Positions 1 to 4,639 of a stretch of 10,567 bases of DNA are shown in pieces. A program made the translations under genes and the position numbers. Within the stretch, counting starts at the first letter, position 1, and every line of letters begins with the position of its first letter. Origin of the DNA: JBFWIW01 sp050253535 (GTDB taxonomy: Bacteria; Bacillota; Clostridia; Oscillospirales; Oscillospiraceae); contig JBFWIW010000083.1 of NCBI GenBank assembly GCA_050253535.1, positions 1 to 10,567 on the forward strand, read 5' to 3'. The notes beneath the pieces were generated by a model. The model made no database searches and was not told the DNA's origin. It was given only the letters and a program-made list of their open reading frames with translations.

Positions 1-27
1 TACATCGAAAGCTTTGTTTTTGATGTA
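1..27. repeat. Imperfect hairpin at the window edge
   Basis: TACATC at 1-6 pairs with GATGTA at 22-27. The stem continues through a G-U pair and three A-T pairs, giving about 10 bp around a small loop. No T-run follows within the window, so it is not a convincing terminator as seen. It may be the end of a structure belonging to a gene outside the window. Confidence 0.3.
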
Positions 28-64
28 AGACCCGTCACATTAAAATAATACTCAGGAGTATTCA

Positions 65-874
65 ATGATATATAAGGTTTTGGCGCTCGATCTGGACGGG
101 ACGCTCACGAATTCGAAGAAGATAATTACGGACAGAACGAAAAAAGTTCTGCGGAAAGCGATGGAGAGGGGGACGGTGATCGTCCTCGCTTCCGGCAGGC
201 CGGTCCTCGGCATAAAACGCCTTGCCGACGAGCTCTCCCTCCCGGAACTCGGCGGATATATCCTCGCCTTCAACGGCGGGCGGATAATCGACTGCCGGAC
301 GGGGAAGCTTGTTTATGAGAGCGCGGTTCCGTCGGAATACTACGCGGAAGTCTGCGCCGCCATAAGAGAGCACGGCGCCTCGCCGCTCACATACGACGAT
401 AAAGGCATCGTCACGGAGGACGACAGGGACGAGTTCGTCCTCAAAGAGGCCTTCAACAACGCCATCCCCGTGAAAAAGGTGGCGGATCTCGCCTCTCACG
501 TGACGTGGCCGGTGGCGAAGTTCATGGGCGTGGGGAGGCCGGAGATACTGGGGAAGTGCGAGCGGGACATGCAGCGGCAGTTTGAGGGGAGACTGAGCGT
601 CTACCTCTCGGAGCCGTATTTTATGGAAGTAACGCCGCCCGGCGTCAAGAAGGACTTCGCGCTCGGAAAGCTTCTCGAGCACCTCGGGTACACGCGGGAG
701 GAGCTGATGGCCTGCGGCGACGGGCTTAACGACATCCCGATGCTCGCGTACGCCGGCCTCTCGGTCGCGATGGAAAACGCCTATCCGGAGGTCAAGCGGA
801 TTGCCCGCGTCCTCACGCGCTCAAACGACGAGGACGGTGTCGCCGAGGCCGTGGAGAAGTATATTCTGGGATAA
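65..874 (+). CDS. Cof-type HAD-IIB family phosphatase
   Basis: This 269-residue protein is a cytoplasmic haloacid-dehalogenase-type hydrolase of the Cof/HAD-IIB group. Members usually dephosphorylate sugar phosphates, nucleotides or flavin and pyridoxal phosphates using Mg2+. Motif I is DLDGTL, with the nucleophile Asp9 and acid/base Asp11. Motif II is LASGR with Ser43. Motif III is a lysine near 195-196 in GVKK. Motif IV is GDGLND, with Asp219 and Asp223 binding Mg2+. The region between motifs II and III, about 85-190, is the C2-type cap that sets the substrate. Length is typical of the family. The ATG is preceded by AGGAG at 54-58 with a 6-base gap. It is the only plus-strand gene of its block and a terminator follows directly. 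The family is certain; the substrate cannot be read from sequence. Its codon use is GC-rich, like the Trk genes and unlike the BlaI/BlaR1 block. Confidence 0.93.
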   Translation: MIYKVLALDLDGTLTNSKKIITDRTKKVLRKAMERGTVIVLASGRPVLGIKRLADELSLPELGGYILAFNGGRIIDCRTGKLVYESAVPSEYYAEVCAAIREHGASPLTYDDKGIVTEDDRDEFVLKEAFNNAIPVKKVADLASHVTWPVAKFMGVGRPEILGKCERDMQRQFEGRLSVYLSEPYFMEVTPPGVKKDFALGKLLEHLGYTREELMACGDGLNDIPMLAYAGLSVAMENAYPEVKRIARVLTRSNDEDGVAEAVEKYILG

Positions 875-883
875 AAAAGATGA

Positions 884-921
884 AATGCCGACCTGCAGCG
901 CTCTGCGAGGTCGGCATTTTT
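884..921. terminator. Two-way intrinsic terminator between HAD gene and hydrogenase-like gene
   Basis: An 11-bp perfect stem, AATGCCGACCT at 884-894 with its complement at 908-918, has a further GCAG/CTGC pairing inside the loop. On the plus strand it runs into TTTTT and ends the HAD gene. On the minus strand it is followed by the complement of the A-rich stretch 872-885, so it can also end the convergent gene that stops at 942. Confidence 0.85.
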
Positions 922-941
922 ATGGTCGGGCTTAAAGAAAT

Positions 942-2117
942 TTACTGCAGAATGCCGTCGATCTTTTCCTTGATAGCCTTGATTTCCTTTTCAAAAGTTT
1001 GGATATCTCTCACAATGCTCTCCTGTTTGTCTTTATTGGAGCCGACGATTATTTCCGATTTATCCGCGAGGTTTTTTATCTCGGACGCCACGACGGCAAA
1101 GCATTTGCCGTATTCTCCCGCGTGAGCGGACTCGATACTGGCATTGAGCGATATGAGCCTCGTCTGTATAGAAATTTTATCGAGGTCCAGAGATGAGCCT
1201 ATGATGTTCTCCAGATTATCGTTAATGCCGGAAATGCGGTCCTCAAGCGATTTGAAAATCGTATCAAACTCATCTTTGCCGCTTTTCAGCTTTATCCTCG
1301 AATAATTGACGCAGTTTCTGACGTCGTTGTTCCCGTCTGCGACCGCGGCGGCCAGTTTCAGGCAGCTGCCGTATCCGCACGCGAAGCAGTTTATATTCCG
1401 GCTTTCCGGCGTGTTTTTCCCGAGCTGTTCAAATGCNNNNNNNNNNNNNNNNNNNNNNNNNNNNNNNNNNNNNNNNNNNNNNNNNNNNNNNNNNNNNNNN
1501 NNNNNNNNNNNNNNNNNNNNNNNNNNNNNNNNNNNNACTTTCTTGCCGATACACGGCGATATAAACGCGAGTTCATCGGTTATATTTTTATATTTTCTCA
1601 AATAAATCGCCGCGCACATCGCCGGACTGTGTATGGGCGCGAGAAAGGGGATCAGCTCTGCGTTGTACATCTGGATATATGAGACGATGACAGGGCACGG
1701 CTGGGCGATCATTGAGGCAATGTGTCTCTCTTTTATGGCCTTTAAATAAGCCCATGTCGCGATGTCGGCCCCGAAAGAAACGTCGAAGATGAGATTGACT
1801 CCGGCCTTGCGCAGAAATCCGAGCAGCTTTTTATAGTCCTGAAAATTATTGCGGACGGCCGGGGCCGCAAGAACGGTGATTTTGCTCCCCGCCTTCAGCC
1901 TTTCGAAAAATTCTTCGGTATCGTCGCAAAAGCTGCGCGCGCCGTGGTCGCACACCCGAATGCACTCGCCGCACTGTATGCACCTGTCCGGATTCACGGA
2001 TATCTTATTCTTGTCGTCCACAATTTTCGCGCTGTTGGCATTGACGGGACATTCAAAAATACATTTATTGCATCCCACGCACTTATCTTCGTCGGTTTTG
2101 ATAATCAGCTTTTTCAT
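942..2117 (-). CDS. FeFe-hydrogenase-like Fe-S sensor fused to a chemoreceptor signalling tip (interrupted by assembly gap)
   Basis: The protein starts with two ferredoxin-type 4Fe-4S motifs, Cys13/16/19/23 and Cys46/49/52/56. A domain like the FeFe-hydrogenase large subunit follows. Its first H-cluster loop reads AQPCP (Cys141) where catalytic enzymes have TSCCP, so Pro140 replaces the proton-relay cysteine. The second loop reads SPCIGKK (Cys189). After the gap come four cysteines (244, 247, 252, 269) in a CxACGYxSC pattern like the small Fe-S domain of RnfB-type proteins. The tail, about 313-354, carries the chemoreceptor hairpin signature LNASIESAHAGEYGKCFAVV. No signal peptide, membrane segment or HAMP domain is visible, so it is probably cytoplasmic. 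I infer a redox or H2 sensor feeding CheA/CheW-type signalling, not a hydrogenase making or using H2 in bulk. The third H-cluster loop should lie in the gap, so true length is unknown and the apparent 391 residues are not reliable. ATG follows an in-frame stop; AAAGGA lies 11 bases upstream. Confidence 0.85.
   Translation of the reverse strand: MKKLIIKTDEDKCVGCNKCIFECPVNANSAKIVDDKNKISVNPDRCIQCGECIRVCDHGARSFCDDTEEFFERLKAGSKITVLAAPAVRNNFQDYKKLLGFLRKAGVNLIFDVSFGADIATWAYLKAIKERHIASMIAQPCPVIVSYIQMYNAELIPFLAPIHSPAMCAAIYLRKYKNITDELAFISPCIGKKXXXXXXXXXXXXXXXXXXXXXXXXXXXXXXXXXXAFEQLGKNTPESRNINCFACGYGSCLKLAAAVADGNNDVRNCVNYSRIKLKSGKDEFDTIFKSLEDRISGINDNLENIIGSSLDLDKISIQTRLISLNASIESAHAGEYGKCFAVVASEIKNLADKSEIIVGSNKDKQESIVRDIQTFEKEIKAIKEKIDGILQ
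1437..1536. other. Assembly gap of exactly 100 N
   Basis: One hundred consecutive N interrupt the hydrogenase-like gene. A round 100 is a common scaffolder placeholder, so the real length is unknown. The matching reading frame on both sides may be chance. The part expected here is the rest of the H-cluster domain with its last two cysteine ligands, which normally needs more than 34 codons. Confidence 0.95.
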
Positions 2118-2228
2118 TCAGACAGCATTCCTTTACATCATCACTTGCGCTCAATATGTTATATATCGCATCGTTTCTTAAAAAGTTTAATCTGATATAC
2201 TGTTTCCGACGGTTTCACAGGAGCCCTC

Positions 2229-2305
2229 CGGCATTGCGAAGGGGCCAATCCCCGAAACAAAAACCGCCTGTTTCGGAAAGCACACGGATGCTTTTCGGCA
2301 TTGCG
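2229..2305 (+). repeat. 10-base direct repeat CGGCATTGCG, two copies
   Basis: CGGCATTGCG occurs at 2229-2238 and again at 2296-2305, the second copy inside the three-stem element. A GGGG-CCAAT-CCCC hairpin at 2241-2253 lies between them. Together with the stems, these repeats account for much of the gene-free stretch 2118-2422. No coding sequence there is convincing. Confidence 0.5.
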
Positions 2306-2335
2306 GTCCGGTAAATCTGATTTACGAAAACAGGC
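2253..2335 (-). promoter_or_regulatory. Structured three-stem leader element, possible attenuator or riboswitch-like RNA
   Basis: Read on the minus strand, an outer stem pairs 2335-2325 (GCCTGTTTTCG) with 2275-2266 (CGAAACAGGC), leaving one bulged T. It encloses two hairpins: GTAAAT-CAG-ATTTAC (2325-2311) and GAAAAGCA/TGCTTTC (2296-2289 with 2282-2276). The outer stem is followed by GG and five T, which looks like an intrinsic terminator. A third strand, TGTTTCG at 2259-2253, can pair with CGAAACA of the closing arm, so two folds exclude each other. It lies about 135 bases before the hydrogenase-like start. I do not recognise a known riboswitch class. A promoter feeding it is only suggested, and the structure is judged by eye. 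Confidence 0.35.
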
Positions 2336-2364
2336 TTGACGCACTGCTTTTTATGTGGTATTAA
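2336..2364 (+). promoter_or_regulatory. Sigma-A-type promoter of the PadR gene
   Basis: A -35 box TTGACG at 2336-2341 and a -10 box TATTAA at 2359-2364 are separated by exactly 17 bases. The palindrome at 2369-2389 sits just downstream, over the expected transcription start. That is a suitable place for repression by the PadR protein itself. Confidence 0.65.
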
Positions 2365-2368
2365 TTAG

Positions 2369-2389
2369 CATGCTGTAAATTACAGTATG
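2369..2389. promoter_or_regulatory. Palindromic operator candidate, CTGTAA-A-TTACAG core
   Basis: The core CTGTAAATTACAG (2373-2385) is a perfect inverted repeat around one base. It extends with one mismatch to 2369-2389. It lies between the PadR -10 box and a minus-strand TATAAT, and 34 bases before the PadR ATG. PadR-family repressors commonly bind ATGT/ACAT-type inverted repeats at their own promoter, so autoregulation is a reasonable inference. A related repeat, GTAAAT-CTG-ATTTAC, lies upstream at 2311-2325. Confidence 0.5.
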
Positions 2390-2395
2390 ATGTTA

Positions 2396-2401
2396 ATTAT
2401 A
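2396..2401 (-). promoter_or_regulatory. Possible minus-strand -10 box (TATAAT)
   Basis: The minus strand reads TATAAT from 2401 to 2396. It could drive the long leader of the hydrogenase-like gene. The expected -35 position over 2419-2424 is poor (ATCCCC), so this would need an activator or be fortuitous. If real, it faces and overlaps the PadR promoter. Confidence 0.25.
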
Positions 2402-2422
2402 CTACGCTGATAAATTAGGGGG

Positions 2423-2770
2423 ATGACAAGCTTGAAAAAAACGCACGGGCGGCATACGTCGGCTTTTATCCTGTTGTTTTTATGTGAATCCGAGTCTTAC
2501 GGCGCGCGGCTTTTCACAAGGATGCAGGCGGAACTGCCCCATTGTTTTTCGGACAGCGCCGATGTGTACCGCTGCCTCAATGATATGGAGGAGCGGGGCT
2601 GCGTCTGCTCCAGATGGGAAATTCCAGAGGCAGGACAGCCGCGCAAGTGGTATGGGATAACAACAAAGGGAAGGGAGGCCCTCGCCGAATGCGCGGAGGA
2701 TATCCGCCGCCGCCAGGAAAATTTTGCTTACTTCGCGGAGCGCTATAAAAAATGCGATAGATTATGCTGA
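2423..2770 (+). CDS. PadR-family transcriptional regulator, cysteine-rich
   Basis: This 115-residue winged-helix protein matches the PadR family. Residues about 14-35 (ILLFLCESESYGARLF) form the first helices. VYRCLNDMEERGCV (48-61) is the recognition region. The wing RWEIPEAGQPRKWYGIT (64-80) is followed by TKGREAL, all as in PadR proteins. Length is typical of the short subfamily that has only the DNA-binding domain and a C-terminal dimer helix. PadR proteins are mostly repressors of efflux or stress genes, and an MFS exporter follows 112 bases downstream on the same strand. It contains eight cysteines (21, 41, 51, 60, 62, 90, 111, 115), which is unusual for the family. The ATG at 2423 touches AGGGGG with no spacer. 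An in-frame TTG at 2432 has the same sequence at a 9-base gap and may be the true start. Confidence 0.87.
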   Translation: MTSLKKTHGRHTSAFILLFLCESESYGARLFTRMQAELPHCFSDSADVYRCLNDMEERGCVCSRWEIPEAGQPRKWYGITTKGREALAECAEDIRRRQENFAYFAERYKKCDRLC

Positions 2771-2780
2771 CCCCGCCGCA

Positions 2781-2871
2781 AAACGTGAAACGTTTCCGCA
2801 GGGCGAATTCATTTCGCCCGAGGATGTTAAATAAAAAAAGGGGCTCCCGGCGAAACATGGTTTCGCCGGGA
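2781..2871 (+). promoter_or_regulatory. Hairpin-rich leader upstream of the MFS exporter
   Basis: Three inverted repeats fill the gap between the PadR gene and the exporter. They are AAACGT-GAA-ACGTTT (2781-2795, overlapping the palindrome GAAACGTTTC), GGGCGAA-TTCAT-TTCGCCC (2801-2819), and a 12-bp perfect hairpin at 2845-2856/2860-2871 with loop ATG. The last two share the same GGCGAA/TTCGCC arms, so arm 2 (2812-2818) can instead pair with arm 3 (2849-2855). Only two bases separate the last hairpin from the exporter's GGAGG. No T-run follows any of them, so regulation of translation or mRNA stability fits better than termination. Confidence 0.5.
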
Positions 2872-2886
2872 CCGGAGGACGTATGA
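2824..2886 (+). CDS. Possible 20-codon leader ORF coupled to the MFS start
   Basis: An ATG at 2824 opens 20 codons, starting MLNKKRGSRRN, and stops with TGA at 2884-2886. The stop overlaps the exporter's ATG (2883-2885) as ATGA, the usual arrangement for coupled translation. The frame runs straight through the 12-bp hairpin, so a ribosome on it would melt that hairpin, as in leader-peptide control of resistance genes. Against it, GAGG touches the ATG with no spacer, and so short an ORF can arise by chance. Confidence 0.25.
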   Translation: MLNKKRGSRRNMVSPGPEDV

Positions 2887-4058
2887 CAGAGAAAGTACAA
2901 ATCAGGTATTCCAAAATAGCGGTTTTATCCATCGCGCATATGCTCAATGATTTTTACAGCAATTATCTCCCGCAGCTGATCCCGTTTCTCATGGTGTCGT
3001 TTACTTCATTTACTGCGACGCGCGCGACGGTTATTGTCTCCGCGTTTACGGTTTCATCCTCGCTCATCCAGCCGGTATTCGGGTTCCTGCTGGACCGACA
3101 GGGCAGGCGGTGGCTCGTTCATGTCGGCACCCTTTGGATGGCGGTCATGCTCAGCCTGACCGGCTTTGTAACGAATTATATTCTGCTGGTGGTTCTGGCG
3201 GCTCTGGCCGGCCTCGGTACGGCGGCGTTTCATCCTCAGGCGTCCACAATGGTGAATGTTTTGAGCGGAGACCGCAAAGCTGTCCTGCTCTCGGCATTTG
3301 TCGCTTTCGGAAATTTTGGCTTTGCCCTGAGTCCGCTCCTGCTGGTCCCGCTTTTTGAGGCCTACGGCCTGCATGCCACTGTCGTTACGATAATCCCCGG
3401 AGTTCTTGTCGCTCTGCTTCTGCTCTTTTTTGCGCCGAAGGACAATGTATTAAAAGGTACGAGCATACCGCTCGGTCAGGTCGCCGCCTCCCTAAAATCG
3501 GCGTCCGTGGAGCTTGCCGCCATTGTCGGGGTAATAGCGGTTCGGTCCCTGGCCTATACGTCGATGCTTACGCTTCTGCCGCTCTACTTACAGACCAAAA
3601 ACGTCTCAAATATAGCGGCGAGCCACCTCGTCACCATAATGCTGGCCGCCGGAGCCGTCGGCGGCGTGACCGGCGGGCTCATCTCCGACATGTATGGGAG
3701 AAAGAAGCTCATAGTCGGCTCGCTGATGCTCTCAACGCCGCTGTTTTTCGGCTTTTTCCTGACGAGCGGGGCCCTCAGCACCGTATTTCTGGCTCTTGCC
3801 GGCGCGTCGCTCCTGTCCGGCTTTTCCGTGACGGTTGTGGCGGCGCAGGAGGCGATACCAAATAACAAAGCCCTCGCAGCCGGCCTCACCATGGGATTTG
3901 CTGGCGGGCTCGGCGGGCTTGCCGTGATTTTCATCGGCAGAATCGCGGACATATGGGGCCTTGATACCGCCATACAGATTATCTTTCTGCTTCCCATATT
4001 GGCGGGCCTTGTCGGCCTTCTGATGAAGAGCCGGCCGGCCGCGCACGGCGCAAAATAG
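2883..4058 (+). CDS. MFS transporter, fosmidomycin-resistance (Fsr)-like exporter
   Basis: This 391-residue major facilitator protein has about 12 hydrophobic segments and belongs to the Fsr-like subgroup. The diagnostic stretches are SIAHMLNDFYSNYLPQLIPF (16-35), motif A GFLLDRQGRRW (67-77), and AGLGTAAFHPQAS (109-121). A second motif A-like loop, GGLISDMYGRKKL, opens the C-terminal half. Members are proton-driven inner-membrane exporters; Escherichia coli Fsr confers fosmidomycin resistance. The substrate here cannot be assigned. ATG at 2883 follows GGAGG (2874-2878) with a 4-base gap. The PadR gene just upstream, without a terminator between them, points to PadR control of the exporter, with added control from the structured leader. 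The gene looks complete. Confidence 0.9.
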   Translation: MTEKVQIRYSKIAVLSIAHMLNDFYSNYLPQLIPFLMVSFTSFTATRATVIVSAFTVSSSLIQPVFGFLLDRQGRRWLVHVGTLWMAVMLSLTGFVTNYILLVVLAALAGLGTAAFHPQASTMVNVLSGDRKAVLLSAFVAFGNFGFALSPLLLVPLFEAYGLHATVVTIIPGVLVALLLLFFAPKDNVLKGTSIPLGQVAASLKSASVELAAIVGVIAVRSLAYTSMLTLLPLYLQTKNVSNIAASHLVTIMLAAGAVGGVTGGLISDMYGRKKLIVGSLMLSTPLFFGFFLTSGALSTVFLALAGASLLSGFSVTVVAAQEAIPNNKALAAGLTMGFAGGLGGLAVIFIGRIADIWGLDTAIQIIFLLPILAGLVGLLMKSRPAAHGAK

Positions 4059-4153
4059 AGCCTGAGCAAAAACAAGTTCCGGCACCCGTACTGCGGCATA
4101 CCATGGCAACTGCCCAATCAGCCGCGCGGGCTGTATATCGTGTCCGGTGCGGC

Positions 4154-4195
4154 ATTGATATTCTATCATCATCTCAATCAAATAGTAGTATCAAT
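4154..4195. repeat. Weak inverted repeat after the MFS gene
   Basis: ATTGATA at 4154-4160 pairs with TATCAAT at 4189-4195, with a partial inner CTAT/ATAG pairing. No T-run follows. It may help end the exporter transcript, but is not a good intrinsic terminator. Nothing else was recognised in 4059-4209. Confidence 0.25.
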
Positions 4196-4209
4196 GGTTC
4201 GGGATGCTA

Positions 4210-4238
4210 TTGACACGGCGGTTTAACGGTGTTAAACT
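4210..4238 (+). promoter_or_regulatory. Promoter of the BlaI/BlaR1-type operon
   Basis: A perfect -35 box TTGACA (4210-4215) is followed by 17 bases and a -10 box TAAACT (4233-4238). The first operator overlaps the spacer and -10 box. Repressor binding there would directly block RNA polymerase. Confidence 0.75.
4221..4237. promoter_or_regulatory. Repressor operator 1 (GTTTAAC-GGT-GTTAAAC)
   Basis: This is a perfect 17-base inverted repeat overlapping the -10 box. Its pattern, GTTTAA-N5-TTAAAC, recurs in operator 2 with centres 26 bp apart. Paired dyads over the operon promoter are the standard layout for BlaI/MecI repressors, although the half-site is not the TACA/TGTA of the staphylococcal system. 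Confidence 0.75.
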
Positions 4239-4244
4239 AAAGGG

Positions 4245-4265
4245 GAGTTTAATGCTGTTAAACTC
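4245..4265. promoter_or_regulatory. Repressor operator 2 (GAGTTTAA-N5-TTAAACTC)
   Basis: Eight-base perfect arms flank TGCTG. The site shares the GTTTAA-N5-TTAAAC pattern of operator 1 and lies over the transcribed leader, just before the GGGAGG ribosome binding site of the repressor gene. Confidence 0.72.
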
Positions 4266-4279
4266 GGGAGGATAGTTAA

Positions 4280-4639
4280 ATGGTAGATTATAAATTAGGC
4301 GCCATGGAAACGAGATTTGCAGAACTTATGTGGGACAGCGAACCAATTTCATCCGGTGATTTAGTAAAACTGTGTGAAAAAGAATTAGGGTGGAAAAAGT
4401 CAACGACTTATACCATGCTGCGCAGACTGTGCCAACGGCGTATTTTCCAGAATAAGAACGGAATCGTATCGTCAATCCTTTCAAGGCCGAAATTTCACGC
4501 GTTACAGAGCGAAAAATTTATTGAGGAAACCTTTAATGGCTCACTTCCAAAATTTTTGGCGGCATTCACGATGCGTAATAAGCTGTCCGAAAGCGAAATT
4601 GACGAACTTCAACGGCTGATTGAGCAGCATAGGCGGTGA
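4280..4639 (+). CDS. BlaI/MecI/CopY-family repressor
   Basis: This 119-residue protein is a penicillinase-repressor-family winged-helix dimer. The opening LGAMETRFAELMWDSEPIS and the recognition region KKSTTYTMLRRLCQRR (39-54) are typical, as is the wing 55-72 ending in SRPKF. The C-terminal helices (about 75-119) form the dimer arm that the partner protease normally cuts. ATG follows GGGAGG (4266-4271) with an 8-base gap. The repressor should bind the two GTTTAA-N5-TTAAAC dyads and shut off itself and the following gene. The next gene overlaps by four bases (GTGA), so both proteins are made together. No target such as a beta-lactamase lies next to it, so other genes elsewhere may be controlled. 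The regulated stress could be beta-lactams or another envelope signal. Confidence 0.92.
   Translation: MVDYKLGAMETRFAELMWDSEPISSGDLVKLCEKELGWKKSTTYTMLRRLCQRRIFQNKNGIVSSILSRPKFHALQSEKFIEETFNGSLPKFLAAFTMRNKLSESEIDELQRLIEQHRR

Noticed and set aside
20..49. TTGATG and AATAAT as a promoter for the HAD gene
   Set aside because: The boxes are mediocre, and the transcription start would fall on the ribosome binding site, leaving almost no leader.
62..682. A 206-codon minus-strand ORF opposite the HAD gene
   Set aside because: It is the shadow of a GC-rich gene with clear HAD motifs. Its composition is rich in Arg, Pro and His, with no recognisable domain.
942..2117. A catalytic FeFe-hydrogenase
   Set aside because: The proton-relay cysteine is replaced by proline, the protein carries a chemoreceptor tip, and the last H-cluster loop is not visible.
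2159..2344. A 61-codon minus-strand ORF in the gene-free region
   Set aside because: It begins with GTG without a ribosome binding site, and the stretch is better explained by stem structures.
3584..4181. Two minus-strand ORFs of 177 and 149 codons opposite the end of the MFS gene
   Set aside because: They lie antisense to a well-supported transporter, overlap each other in different frames, and show low-complexity Arg/Pro/Ala content.
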